Assembly (NCBI GenBank): GCA_019913005.1 | Contig: JAIOHL010000162.1 | Span: 1-64,000, forward strand | DNA from: Anaerolineae bacterium | GTDB lineage: Bacteria; Chloroflexota; Anaerolineae; Aggregatilineales; J027 | Direction of reading: 5' to 3' | DNA: 64,000 nucleotides | Shown here: piece by piece, positions 41,803 to 51,126 of the stretch | Numbering within the stretch: the stretch's first letter is position 1 | Layout: every line of letters begins with the position of its first letter | The notes under the pieces: model-generated | Told to the model about the DNA's origin: nothing | Seen by the model: the letters and a program-made list of their open reading frames with translations, nothing else | Databases searched by the model: none | Translations under genes and position numbers: made by a program

Positions 41803-43743
41803 ATGAGAACCATTTATCGGTGGATACGACGCGGCATGACAGGGCTTTTTACCCTTGCCGTAGCTGCTGGCATTTTATATTTTTTCTACTTCACCATCAC
41901 CAGTATTGTGGATGAAGTTGAGTTTCGGCGCGAAGAAACCCGACGTGACAATGTACGTGATGATACGGCAACCGCTATTGCCCCCACAATTGAATCCGAA
42001 TCGGAATTGCTGGCGGGTGACACAGTTTTGACCATCACCCAACCGACGGAGCAGGGGGATGCAGCAAATGTATCGGCGGTGACAGAGGTGGTGACAGAAT
42101 CCGCCGCTATTGTCGAACCCACAGCAACACACACGATTGAAATAACCGCTACATCGTCTAATACTGCAACATTTACTGCCGAGCCGAGTGCCACCGATAC
42201 CGCCGCTCCGACCAGTACACCTAGTCCGACTCGTACTCTTGTGCCACCAAGCAGCACACCACGTCCAACGAATAGCCCTACCGTAGTGGCACAGAATCCA
42301 ACCGCGTTCCCGACCAATACACCTCCCGCAACGGCCTTCCCAACCAACACGCCATATCCATCGGATACGCCGACGCCGACCAATACTTTTACCCCCACAT
42401 TGACCTACACACCGTCTATCACGCCGTCGCCCACTTTTACCTTTACTTCGTCACCCACGCCGCGCCCCACGCTGATTATTGAAGGAACATACGCCACTCC
42501 CGTAGCGACGACATTTTTGGATATTCCACCGCGTGCTGAATTGGTCGAAGATGATCCCAATATTGTGAATATCGCTATGTTAGGAACGGATGTCACAGGT
42601 GGACAGACCGACGTGATCATCATTGTCACCATCAACAAAGAGACTGGCACCGCCGCGATGTGGCACTTGCCGCGTGACCTGTTGGTCTATATTCCCGGCA
42701 ATCAAATTGACCGTATCAACCGCGTTTGGCAAATTGGACAGCAAAATGGCTGGCCCGGCGGCGGTTGGGGACTGCTTAAGGAGATGTTCATCTACAATTT
42801 TGGCCTCGAAATTGACCATTATGCGAAGGTCAGCTTTGATGACTTTAAGGCGATTATTGAGGAATTGGGCGGCCTGACCATCAGCGTAGACTGCTCTCTG
42901 CGGGATTGGCGACTGATTGATCCCGAAACCCCGCTAGATATTGCAACAGGCGATGATTGGGAGAATTATTGGGAAGTCTATACCATGCCCATCGGCGTGC
43001 AAACGCTCGACCCCTATATGGCGCTCTGGTATGCCCGCAGCCGTGTAACGACCAATGACCTTGACCGAGGCCGCCGCCAGATGGATATTTTGCGTGCAAT
43101 GTGGCAACAGGCCCGCAGCGAAGGGATTTTTACCCAAGTTGCAACCCTATGGCCGCGTGCATTGGAGATTATCCAAACCGATATGTCATTGGAAGATATT
43201 TTAAGTTTCGTGCCGTTGGCGATTAACCTCAATCCCGGTTCAATCGAGCGCTACAGCCTTTCGATTGGGGTGCATATCGAAAATTACACCACGCCAGATG
43301 ATGGCCGTTCGACACTGCTCCCGAACTGGCCTGCCATTCGAGAAGTTGCAAAGGAATTTGTCACGCCGCCGACTGGCAACCGCCTCCAATACCAATCTAG
43401 CCGGATTGAGATTTTTGATGGCACACAGTACGGTCTTGGATGGGATCAAGTTGCGGCTGACCGCTTGGCATGGGAGGGATTTACACCTATTTTGCAGGAA
43501 TCGCAGAATGTCGCCAAGCATGAAGTCACCTTGATTTATGACTACACAGGTGAGGAGAAGGGGAGTGAGATTGAGCGCCTTCAGGAAATTTTGCGGATTG
43601 GGGAGAGTCAGGTAATTGTTGAGCCAGACCCCAATCGCCAGTACGATTATCGCGTGGTGGTGGGACAAAACTATAACTCGTGTGTCTATGGCAGCAGTAG
43701 TGACGATGTGCCACCTCCTCCGCCACAAGAGGTTTCTGGTTGA
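41803..43743 (+). CDS. LytR-CpsA-Psr (LCP) family protein
   Basis: A 646-residue protein: a transmembrane helix at about 13-35, a Pro/Thr-rich stalk of about 170 residues, then the LCP catalytic domain (about 235-450: IAMLGTDVTGGQTDVIIIV, LPRDLLVYIPG, INRVWQIG, and YARSRVTTNDLDRGRRQ), and a C-terminal LytR_C-like domain beginning near RIEIFDGTQYG. LCP enzymes transfer polymers from lipid carriers to peptidoglycan. The conserved Arg and Asp residues of the catalytic site are visible. The stalk is unusually long; it may span a thick wall. Divergent from the SH3 gene, with a terminator downstream. Confidence 0.92.
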   Translation: MRTIYRWIRRGMTGLFTLAVAAGILYFFYFTITSIVDEVEFRREETRRDNVRDDTATAIAPTIESESELLAGDTVLTITQPTEQGDAANVSAVTEVVTESAAIVEPTATHTIEITATSSNTATFTAEPSATDTAAPTSTPSPTRTLVPPSSTPRPTNSPTVVAQNPTAFPTNTPPATAFPTNTPYPSDTPTPTNTFTPTLTYTPSITPSPTFTFTSSPTPRPTLIIEGTYATPVATTFLDIPPRAELVEDDPNIVNIAMLGTDVTGGQTDVIIIVTINKETGTAAMWHLPRDLLVYIPGNQIDRINRVWQIGQQNGWPGGGWGLLKEMFIYNFGLEIDHYAKVSFDDFKAIIEELGGLTISVDCSLRDWRLIDPETPLDIATGDDWENYWEVYTMPIGVQTLDPYMALWYARSRVTTNDLDRGRRQMDILRAMWQQARSEGIFTQVATLWPRALEIIQTDMSLEDILSFVPLAINLNPGSIERYSLSIGVHIENYTTPDDGRSTLLPNWPAIREVAKEFVTPPTGNRLQYQSSRIEIFDGTQYGLGWDQVAADRLAWEGFTPILQESQNVAKHEVTLIYDYTGEEKGSEIERLQEILRIGESQVIVEPDPNRQYDYRVVVGQNYNSCVYGSSSDDVPPPPPQEVSG

Positions 43744-43763
43744 TCTAGTCAAACGTATAGTGG

Positions 43764-43789
43764 AAGGGCAGGTTTTCCTGTCCTTTTTA
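43764..43789 (+). terminator. Intrinsic terminator of the LCP gene
   Basis: AAGGGCAGG (43764-43772) pairs with CCTGTCCTT (43777-43785) with one wobble and a TTTT loop, followed by T residues. Confidence 0.85.
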
Positions 43790-43841
43790 TTTGCCAAAAT
43801 ATCTGCGCATAGTCATTACAAACCCCCACCCTCTAGAAAAA

Positions 43842-46172
43842 CTAGCGCCAATCCGGAAGAAAATCACCCAATGGGTTCATAAGCAAACCAACAACACCAT
43901 CCACTAACCCATATACATAAACCCCAACCACACCTTGCTGATCTCGCTGAAACACAATCCTAGAACCATCCGATGACCAATCAGGAAATTGATCGTCAAA
44001 AATCGCCTCCATCAAGGGACGAACATTCGACCCGTCAGCCTCCATCAAATAAATCTGAAAAAAAGAACCCTCATCCACGTGAAACGCAAGAGACAGTCCA
44101 TCCGGCGACCAAGTGGGGAAGTAGGCATCTCCTAAATCATCCGGCGACAAGAGACGTCCTCCCGTACCATCGGGCCGAATCGCATAGATACGGTACTTAT
44201 TGCGCTCCAACCGATGAAACGCAATCAATGACCCATCCGGTGACCAATCCGGGCCCAAATCGAATGTGTCATTAAACGTAATCTGTACAATTTCGCTCGT
44301 CTCAAAAGAATAGATATAAACCTCAAAATCGCGGCTACCATCTACCTCACCGGGGCGGTTACTATGAAAGGCAAGTCGTGATCCATCCGGCGACCACGTA
44401 ACATAACGGTCATCATCAGAGGGGCTATTGGTCAGATTGATAATGTCACTACCATCCGCGTTCATAACATAAATATCACCATTTCCTGACGCCCCCTCAT
44501 ACGCATAAAAAGCGATGTGTGTGCCATCCGGTGACCAAGCGGGTCCAGTCTCTTGTAGATCGGCGTCTTGAGTAATTTTTTGGACATCCGAACCATCGGG
44601 GTTGACCGTATAAATATCGAGGTTTCCAGAACGGCGCGAAGCAAACGCAATCTTTTGACCACTAAGGTTTGTGTCGCCCGTTGGGACTACTCCGATATCG
44701 GGAGGCGTCGCAGGGCTAGGGGTTACAGTTTCAGGGGTAATGGGCATGGGGGTCACGGAGGGGAAATTTTCATCCGTGCCTGCTTTTCCACCACCACCCT
44801 CACTGCCGAATGGATTTAGGATGTAGAGAGCAATTGCCGCACAGGAAAATAACACCAATGCACCCGTGACAACTCCCCACATCCAATAATTCGGTGTATT
44901 TCTATGAGGAGGTATTATCTCCATGGGGGTAGAAAATTGGGTGGCGCTATTTGGGGCGGATGGCGGAGTGAATGACGGCAGGGTGGGGCTGGCGGCAATC
45001 TGAGGATGAGGGGATGCAATGTAGGTATCAAAACCGAGTTTCGGAGTGGCGATAACCGTGACTTCTTGATGGGATGATCGAGAAGTGTCACGCAGGCGCT
45101 CAGGATGTAATCCAACAGGCGTTACTTCGGCTATGGGAGGTTTCGACGCATCCACAATTGCTGGCACAGGCTCGGTATCATCAGTATCTGTATTATGGGA
45201 CGGCTCAACCGTTGGTGATTTAACAAACTGGGACACTTCAGGGAGGCGTAGCTCATCAGGCACACTGGCAATGTTTAGTTCTGGCGAAATGATACTATCT
45301 GTTTCGAGTGGTGGTGCGCCGAGTGCTTCTGCCATTGCCTCATAAACAGATCGGGCGGACTTTGGACGGCTGCTCGGTTTTTTGGCAAGGCATTGTAGGA
45401 CAACTTCATCTACCGCGTCTGGAATACGGGTTTCATGACGTCGCATGGGAGCGGGGGCGATATAAAGATGTTCATAAGTGATGCGCTCGGAGACTGTTGA
45501 TCCCTGTGCAGCGGGATGCTGTCCACCAAATGGCACAAGCCCCGTCAGCATTTGATAGAGAATTACCCCAAGCGAATAGATATCCGTCTCCGCTGTAATT
45601 CCTTCGTCCAGAATTTGCTCTGGGGCCATATAAATAGGAGTCCCCATTGCCAAACCGAGCGTCGAGAGCATACCGGGGTCATCGAGCAACCGTGCAATGC
45701 CAAAATCGGTTACAAATAATGACCCATTGCGATGGAGTAGGATATTGGCAGGTTTTAGATCACGGTGGATGACATTTTCGTTATGGGCAAAATTGAGAGC
45801 AGCAGTTAGGGGTTTGAGAAATTCCAGTGATTCATAGGGGGTGAGAGGGCGACCCAGATTATAAAGGGTGGTCTGCAAGGTTTCACCCGGCACATAATCC
45901 ATTAAAATGAACACAAGGTCATCGGCTTCAATGAGATCATAATACCGCACAATATTGGGGTGTTGAAGACGGGACAGAACTTCGCCTTCGCGTCGGAAGC
46001 GTTTTACCAAGTGTGGATCATGGGCGATTTCGGGCCGTAGTACCTTCGCCGCTAAATCGACACTACGGCGTGTATCATGCACACGGTAGACTCTAGCAAA
46101 AGTGCCTTCCCCCATATGTGCATCAAAGCGATAATGGCTTGCAATTGTTTGACCCAATAACACATCTGACAT
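43842..46172 (-). CDS. Transmembrane Ser/Thr protein kinase with TolB-like beta-propeller
   Basis: A 776-residue receptor-type kinase. The Hanks kinase domain (about 15-280) has the Gly loop GEGTFARVY, Lys in AAKVLRP (K43), HRDLKPANILL (136-145), DFGIARL and GTPIYMAPEQ. A linker rich in Pro/Ser and a transmembrane helix (MWGVVTGALVLFSCAAIALYIL) follow. Outside are about six TolB/PD40-type propeller blades, e.g. IAFASRRSGNLDIYTVNPDG, PAWSPDGTHIAFY. It probably senses an extracellular ligand and phosphorylates cytoplasmic proteins. The ATG at 46172 has GGAGG eleven bases upstream; an earlier TTG is unlikely. Divergent from the glycosyltransferase gene. Confidence 0.92.
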   Translation of the reverse strand: MSDVLLGQTIASHYRFDAHMGEGTFARVYRVHDTRRSVDLAAKVLRPEIAHDPHLVKRFRREGEVLSRLQHPNIVRYYDLIEADDLVFILMDYVPGETLQTTLYNLGRPLTPYESLEFLKPLTAALNFAHNENVIHRDLKPANILLHRNGSLFVTDFGIARLLDDPGMLSTLGLAMGTPIYMAPEQILDEGITAETDIYSLGVILYQMLTGLVPFGGQHPAAQGSTVSERITYEHLYIAPAPMRRHETRIPDAVDEVVLQCLAKKPSSRPKSARSVYEAMAEALGAPPLETDSIISPELNIASVPDELRLPEVSQFVKSPTVEPSHNTDTDDTEPVPAIVDASKPPIAEVTPVGLHPERLRDTSRSSHQEVTVIATPKLGFDTYIASPHPQIAASPTLPSFTPPSAPNSATQFSTPMEIIPPHRNTPNYWMWGVVTGALVLFSCAAIALYILNPFGSEGGGGKAGTDENFPSVTPMPITPETVTPSPATPPDIGVVPTGDTNLSGQKIAFASRRSGNLDIYTVNPDGSDVQKITQDADLQETGPAWSPDGTHIAFYAYEGASGNGDIYVMNADGSDIINLTNSPSDDDRYVTWSPDGSRLAFHSNRPGEVDGSRDFEVYIYSFETSEIVQITFNDTFDLGPDWSPDGSLIAFHRLERNKYRIYAIRPDGTGGRLLSPDDLGDAYFPTWSPDGLSLAFHVDEGSFFQIYLMEADGSNVRPLMEAIFDDQFPDWSSDGSRIVFQRDQQGVVGVYVYGLVDGVVGLLMNPLGDFLPDWR

Positions 46173-46249
46173 GCGTGTGGCATCCTCCGGCGTTTGTCCC
46201 AACAGAGTGTATTGCGGGTCGTGATACCTGTCAATTGAAAGAGAAATGA

Positions 46250-47575
46250 ATGGCGAAAATTTTAATTAGCGTGTTGCCCGCATCCGGACATATCAATCCG
46301 ATGATCGCCATCGCGCAGGCACTTCAACGAAAAGGCCATCAAATTCGGATCGCAACCGATGGGTCGTATCATGTCCAACTGCGACGGGTAGGCCTTGAAC
46401 CACTGACTATGCCCTATCCAAATGGGGCAATTGCACAGGCATTGGAATATCTGCGTAGACCGGCGGGATGGCTGTCGCAGATCAAACGCCATCCACCCCA
46501 ATCTTATTTCTTCATGCACCTTGCCGAACTCACTGCGGCATTGGTGGAACACGTTGAGGATTTTCAGCCCGATATTATGCTGACCGATCTGAATCTATAC
46601 GCGGGGACAATCGCAGCGGAGATTTGTCAACTGCCCTATGCCAGTTATTGTGCCATTGTAAACACTTATGTTTCACCGGACGCGCCCCCTTATGGAATGG
46701 GAATAGATTGGTACCCAGAAGATGATGCGCGACGTTGGCTGTGGCCTATTTATGGCTTGGGAATGAAAGGGGTACTATGGCGTTATGACCGCATCGTGAA
46801 TCGTGTCCGTCGCCAATATGGATTACCATCGGTGCAGGGGGCGATGCTGGCCCATTCTCCCTATCTTGCATTAGTACCCACCACCGAGGCGTATGAATAT
46901 CCTCGCCGTAGCGTCCCCGCACATATGATGTACATAGGGCCAGTCACGACGAGCGAACGCGGCGAAGCCCATGACGATTTTGATTGGACATGGCTGGATG
47001 ACGGACGCCCTACGGTGTACATTTCAATGGGGACGATTGTGGATGGGACAGATATTTTCCGCAACGCACTAGAGGCGGCACGCGGCGCAAATTGGAAAAT
47101 GGTCATGGCAATTGGCAGGGAAGGCGATATCAAAAAATATGCGGATGCCCCGCCGAATGTTTTGGTGCGGAATTTTGTACCACAGCTTACGCTCTTGGAT
47201 AAAGTGCAGGCAGTGGTTAGTCACGGCGGCAACAACACCGTCACAGAAACCCTGCTGCATGGACTCCCGCTGATCGTTATTCCGAATAGTGCTGACCAAC
47301 CAGAATCGGCGGGACGAGTCAAAGCGAGTGGGGCGGGGATTCGGATGCGTCCCCGTGAAGCCACGTCGCGCCGTCTGCGTAAATCTATCGAGGCGATTTT
47401 GAATGATCCCGCTTATCGAGAGGCAGCCCGCCGAATTCAGGCGAGTTATCAGCAATGTGACGGCCCGATGACGGCAGCACGATTAGTTGGATTATTGGCA
47501 GAACGCAAAACGCCCATCTGTCGCCCAGAGAGCAGTAGTATCACCATTACATTAGAAGATGTGGCGCAGTGGTAA
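46250..47575 (+). CDS. GT1-family glycosyltransferase (UGT/MGT-like)
   Basis: A 441-residue GT-B fold enzyme. The N-terminus (ILISVLPASGHINPMIAIAQAL) and the C-terminal donor motif (VRNFVPQLTLLDKVQAVVSHGGNNTVTETLLHGLPLIVIP, with HGG, then DQPESAGRVKASGAG) are those of UDP-sugar-dependent glycosyltransferases acting on small lipophilic acceptors such as macrolides, sterols or carotenoids. The acceptor is unknown, and no biosynthetic cluster surrounds it. No signal peptide. It ends next to the convergent Hsp20 gene, with a hairpin between. Confidence 0.9.
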   Translation: MAKILISVLPASGHINPMIAIAQALQRKGHQIRIATDGSYHVQLRRVGLEPLTMPYPNGAIAQALEYLRRPAGWLSQIKRHPPQSYFFMHLAELTAALVEHVEDFQPDIMLTDLNLYAGTIAAEICQLPYASYCAIVNTYVSPDAPPYGMGIDWYPEDDARRWLWPIYGLGMKGVLWRYDRIVNRVRRQYGLPSVQGAMLAHSPYLALVPTTEAYEYPRRSVPAHMMYIGPVTTSERGEAHDDFDWTWLDDGRPTVYISMGTIVDGTDIFRNALEAARGANWKMVMAIGREGDIKKYADAPPNVLVRNFVPQLTLLDKVQAVVSHGGNNTVTETLLHGLPLIVIPNSADQPESAGRVKASGAGIRMRPREATSRRLRKSIEAILNDPAYREAARRIQASYQQCDGPMTAARLVGLLAERKTPICRPESSSITITLEDVAQW

Positions 47576-47576
47576 A

Positions 47577-47617
47577 AGAGGCGGAGAACTGATATTGTGG
47601 TGTGATGCTCCGCCTCT
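47577..47617 (-). terminator. Intrinsic terminator of the Hsp20 gene
   Basis: AGAGGCGGAG (47577-47586) pairs perfectly with CTCCGCCTCT (47608-47617). On the minus strand TTTTACC follows, so it chiefly serves hsp20; the convergent gene may use it too. Confidence 0.75.
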
Positions 47618-47634
47618 CAAGGAATGGTCTCAGC

Positions 47635-48087
47635 TTATTTCTTACCATTGCCACTCTTGATGGCAATTTGGCGGGGTTGGACTTCCGGCGATTTGGGCAG
47701 GGTTAGGGTCAGTACGCCGTTTTCGAAGTTGGCGTCAACATCGTCGGCCTTGATCGCCTGTGGAATGTGGATACGGCGGCTGAATTTACCGTAGCGACGT
47801 TCCTTCATTAAAGTCCGGCCTTCTTGCTTTTCCTCAACCTGCTCCGGGATTTCTGCTTCAATATTTAGGAAATCTCCATCCATATGAATGTGGATGTTCT
47901 CAGCCAGAACACCCGGCAGGTCGGTCTTAACGATATAATTCTGGTCGTTTTCGTCTACGTCAATCGCTAGGCCAAAGTCGCTGAGACGGCCCTCAAATGG
48001 ATGCCATGTCTCATCAAACAGACGGTCGAGCGCACTCTGCATGGTCATCATTTCACGAATCGGATTCCAACGAGCAATCTTGTTCAT
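47635..48087 (-). CDS. Hsp20/alpha-crystallin small heat-shock protein
   Basis: A 150-residue protein with the alpha-crystallin domain: LAIDVDENDQNYIVKTDLPGV, the ERRYGKFSRRIHIPQAI segment, and VDANFENGVLTLTLPKSPE. The N-terminal helix (MTMQSALDRLFDETW) and the C-terminal RQIAIKSG tail (I-x-I) are normal. It is an ATP-independent chaperone that holds unfolding proteins. No CIRCE element was seen upstream. Transcribed alone on the minus strand. Confidence 0.93.
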   Translation of the reverse strand: MNKIARWNPIREMMTMQSALDRLFDETWHPFEGRLSDFGLAIDVDENDQNYIVKTDLPGVLAENIHIHMDGDFLNIEAEIPEQVEEKQEGRTLMKERRYGKFSRRIHIPQAIKADDVDANFENGVLTLTLPKSPEVQPRQIAIKSGNGKK

Positions 48088-48189
48088 ACAATACCTCCGA
48101 GATTTCTCTTTGAGATACTTTTAGAATAGCCCCACTGTGTAGGAGAAATTTATGAGCAAGATAGGAGCAATATAAGAAATTCTGCACGG

Positions 48190-48801
48190 TTATTCGTCAA
48201 GCAGCATGGGGGTAATCCGCCCAGCGGTCAGTTCACGCAGGGCATCGGTAAAAGGGGCTAAATCATTCTCAGCAATGCGCAAAATCAGCAGTATTTCCGC
48301 GCCAAAATCCTCAGATTCGACCTGACAATCATAATTGCTCACAAGGATTTTGACCCGTTCATAAATCGGGTAGGGGATTTCGACCCCGATGGTACGACGA
48401 GTGACTTTGAGTTCGGTTGGCAAGGCGGCGACGGCTTCACGGGCGGTTTGACCATAGGCATGAACCAATCCTCCCGTCCCCAGTTTGGTGCCGCCAAAAT
48501 AGCGCGTGACGACCAATACCACATCCCCCACATTGGCCCCACGAATCACGGCAAGGGTAGGGGGGCCAGCCGTGCCGGAGGGTTCCCCATCATCACTCAT
48601 ACCCTCCGTCACGCTTCCGCCATAACCGATTTTAAAGGCATAGACATGGTGGGTGGCATCCGGCATTTCATTGCGGACGGCCTGTATAAATGCTTTGGCC
48701 TGTTCAACGGTATCGGCACGGCCAATGGTGCCATAAAAGCGCGAATTGGAGACCTGATATTCGATACGGATGCGTGCTTTTGGCACAGGATAGGTAGCCA
48801 T
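48190..48801 (-). CDS. YigZ/IMPACT family protein (UPF0029)
   Basis: A 203-residue protein. The IMPACT signature is clear: SDDGEPSGTAGPPTL, then VVLVVTRYFGGTKLGTGGLVHAYGQTAREAV. A C-terminal ferredoxin-like domain (DUF1949: VEIPYPIYERVKILVSNYDC) follows. The bacterial members are soluble; a link to ribosome or RNA binding has been proposed, without a firm function. It starts six bases after the recJ stop, as last gene of the DNA-repair operon. Confidence 0.9.
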   Translation of the reverse strand: MATYPVPKARIRIEYQVSNSRFYGTIGRADTVEQAKAFIQAVRNEMPDATHHVYAFKIGYGGSVTEGMSDDGEPSGTAGPPTLAVIRGANVGDVVLVVTRYFGGTKLGTGGLVHAYGQTAREAVAALPTELKVTRRTIGVEIPYPIYERVKILVSNYDCQVESEDFGAEILLILRIAENDLAPFTDALRELTAGRITPMLLDE

Positions 48802-48807
48802 AATGGT

Positions 48808-51123
48808 TTATAGAAGTGACTGCGGGTCAACCCGTCGAAGATAATTTCGATAGGCAGCGGATTCGTTCCATGCCTGTTCCAACCGCTGATACAGACTGAC
48901 TTTATCATCAGACAGTTGTGAGGTCGCCGTCAAGGTAATTTTGCCGCGTATTCCAATTTGTACCCCGAACTTGCCGGATGCAGCGAGATATTCAAAGCCC
49001 AATCGAATTACGGCGGGGGATTGCCCAAGCCGCTCCACAAATTGGGTGACGGATGCCTGTCCATCTTGTTGATTCATGACGACCTCTGCCAGCTTACCCA
49101 ATAAGTCCAAATAATCGGAGAGGGTGGTTAATGGCGGGAGGGCAGCTACCCAATAGACCCGACGCGGTTGGACTTTCTCCATCGCCTCAGCTAACCGTTC
49201 GGGGGTAGGGGGGACGGTCAAAATTACCAATGTCTCGGCGGGGAGGAGTTCACTTAATGGCAGACCGGGCGATTGTGATTTTGGAAAACCCTCAGCCCAA
49301 ACTTGCGCGTTTGGATCATCAATCCTTACACGAGCCAATACGTCGGCAGGGGATTCGGCACGGCAATCTAGTATTTCGGGTGGTAGGCGGAGGGTGAGGG
49401 TTGGCGCTTCAATTTGTATCCAATCCTCTAAAACGATTTGCAACTGACGTTCGCCTTTATAAGTCGTGACATCGAGTGTATAGGCTAAATCAAAGCGGCC
49501 TTCGGGTAGAGGCAGGTCGGCGCTGTTCCACCACAAAACCGTTTGACGATATCCAGCGCGGTTTTCAATCGTCAGGCGGCGATGCTGGCTGTCTGCCCCT
49601 AATTTGGCAGCGCTGACGAGGGCAAGGTCACGCGAACGGAAATTGGGAATCGGGTTGCCCTCTCCAAAGGGAGCAAGGCGCTGTAATTGGTAGCCGAAAT
49701 CAAGGGTGAGTTGTCCCCAATCCAACTGGCCCTCAATGAGCAGACTAGGGGGTGGGGCGGTTTTTTTGGTCGCGGCAAAGGCTTGCGAGAGGCGGCGGCG
49801 CAACATGGGCAGGCGTTCGGCTTGAATACCTAATCCACCTGCACCCTCATGTCCGCCATAATTTTCGAGAATGTCGGCCACCCGTGTCAGCGCTTCGCTG
49901 ACCGAATAGCCGGGAGCGCCGCGCACCGACCCGCGTGCAATTCCTTCATCCGTACTGACCAACAACGCAACGGGTTTATGATATTGTTCGGCAAGCTGGC
50001 TGGCGACAATGCCAATCACTCCGCTGTGCCAATTCGGATGGTTCAACACTAGCGCCTCCCATTCCAAAAGCGACGGGTCAGCCTGAATTTGTTCTTGAGC
50101 CGCTTCCAATGTCTGCCGGGTGAGATTACGCCGCTGACGATTAAACCCATCTGCCTGTGCCGCCAAAATTTGAGCGGTGGTGCGGTCCGCGGTGGTTAAT
50201 AATTCAACGGATTTGCGAGCATCATCTAAACGACCCAATGCATTGAGGGGTGGGGCGATGCGAAAGCCGATGTCGATGGAGGTAAGGGTCGAGGGCAGGA
50301 TTTGCAATTGTTCACACAAGGCCAGTAAGCCGACCCGCTGCGTTTGGTGGGCGGCCCGTAAGCCCAATTGCAAGAGATAGCGGGTGTCACGGATAAGGGG
50401 GACGACATCGGCGACCAAACCAAGCGCCACCAAGTCTAAAAATCGGCTGGCGTCGCTTCCCCGTCCGAGCGCATCATAGAGCGCTTTGAGTACCATATAG
50501 CTGACACCGACGCCGGAAAGGGTGTATAGAGGATGATCTTCACGCGGCAGATGATGGACATTTACTAGGGCGTGCGCTTTAGGTAGGTCGGGTAGGAGTT
50601 CATGATGATCCGCGATAATGACCGGAACGCCCTGTGTATTGGCGTAATCCACCGCGTCGTTGGCCGTTGAACCCGTATCACAAATGAGCAGCAAATCTGG
50701 CTTTACGGCTTGAATAAGGGGTTTTAGACGATGTAGTTGGACACCATGCGAATCCGTTTGGCGGGAGGGGATATGGTATTCGACGGTTAAGCCTAAGCGC
50801 CGCAGCCCTTCGACCCACAGTGCTGTTGCCGTCTGCCCATCTACGTCAAAATCCCCCCAGACAAGAATATGCTTATTGCCTTGATTTACCAGCCTTTTAA
50901 AATATTTTACAGCTTTATCCAGATAAGGTAAATCTGAGGGCAGGGCGGGGGCGTAATGCTCGATTGATAGGAAAGATGCGGCACTTTCTGGCGTTCGGAC
51001 ACCGCGTTCGATCAACAAAGTCATTAACTCTGCGGGAAGCGGGCCACCGGGGAGTTCCCAATGCAAATCCGTCGCAACGGACATGGAAAAATCGTGGCTG
51101 TAACGCCATTCTTTACTGGGCAT
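48808..51123 (-). CDS. recJ: Single-stranded-DNA-specific exonuclease RecJ
   Basis: A 771-residue DHH-family nuclease. The metal motifs are in place: VWGDFDVDG (91-96), CDTGST (Asp149), ADHHE (172-174) and GGHEGAGGLGI. The OB-fold follows (QLQRLAPFGEGNPIPNF). A C-terminal extension of about 200 residues makes it longer than the E. coli enzyme (about 577), similar to the size known for Bacillus RecJ. It degrades single-stranded DNA 5' to 3' in recombination and mismatch repair. It begins three bases after the nuclease stop, placing it in one operon with a helicase and a nuclease. The ATG at 51123 is preferred; 51084 is an alternative. Confidence 0.93.
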   Translation of the reverse strand: MPSKEWRYSHDFSMSVATDLHWELPGGPLPAELMTLLIERGVRTPESAASFLSIEHYAPALPSDLPYLDKAVKYFKRLVNQGNKHILVWGDFDVDGQTATALWVEGLRRLGLTVEYHIPSRQTDSHGVQLHRLKPLIQAVKPDLLLICDTGSTANDAVDYANTQGVPVIIADHHELLPDLPKAHALVNVHHLPREDHPLYTLSGVGVSYMVLKALYDALGRGSDASRFLDLVALGLVADVVPLIRDTRYLLQLGLRAAHQTQRVGLLALCEQLQILPSTLTSIDIGFRIAPPLNALGRLDDARKSVELLTTADRTTAQILAAQADGFNRQRRNLTRQTLEAAQEQIQADPSLLEWEALVLNHPNWHSGVIGIVASQLAEQYHKPVALLVSTDEGIARGSVRGAPGYSVSEALTRVADILENYGGHEGAGGLGIQAERLPMLRRRLSQAFAATKKTAPPPSLLIEGQLDWGQLTLDFGYQLQRLAPFGEGNPIPNFRSRDLALVSAAKLGADSQHRRLTIENRAGYRQTVLWWNSADLPLPEGRFDLAYTLDVTTYKGERQLQIVLEDWIQIEAPTLTLRLPPEILDCRAESPADVLARVRIDDPNAQVWAEGFPKSQSPGLPLSELLPAETLVILTVPPTPERLAEAMEKVQPRRVYWVAALPPLTTLSDYLDLLGKLAEVVMNQQDGQASVTQFVERLGQSPAVIRLGFEYLAASGKFGVQIGIRGKITLTATSQLSDDKVSLYQRLEQAWNESAAYRNYLRRVDPQSLL

Positions 51124-51126
51124 GGG

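Noticed and set aside
41886-42398. 170-residue minus-strand frame rich in Val and Gly opposite the LCP gene
   Set aside because: It is the antisense of the Pro/Thr stalk codons, giving Val/Gly repeats; no start signal or domain.
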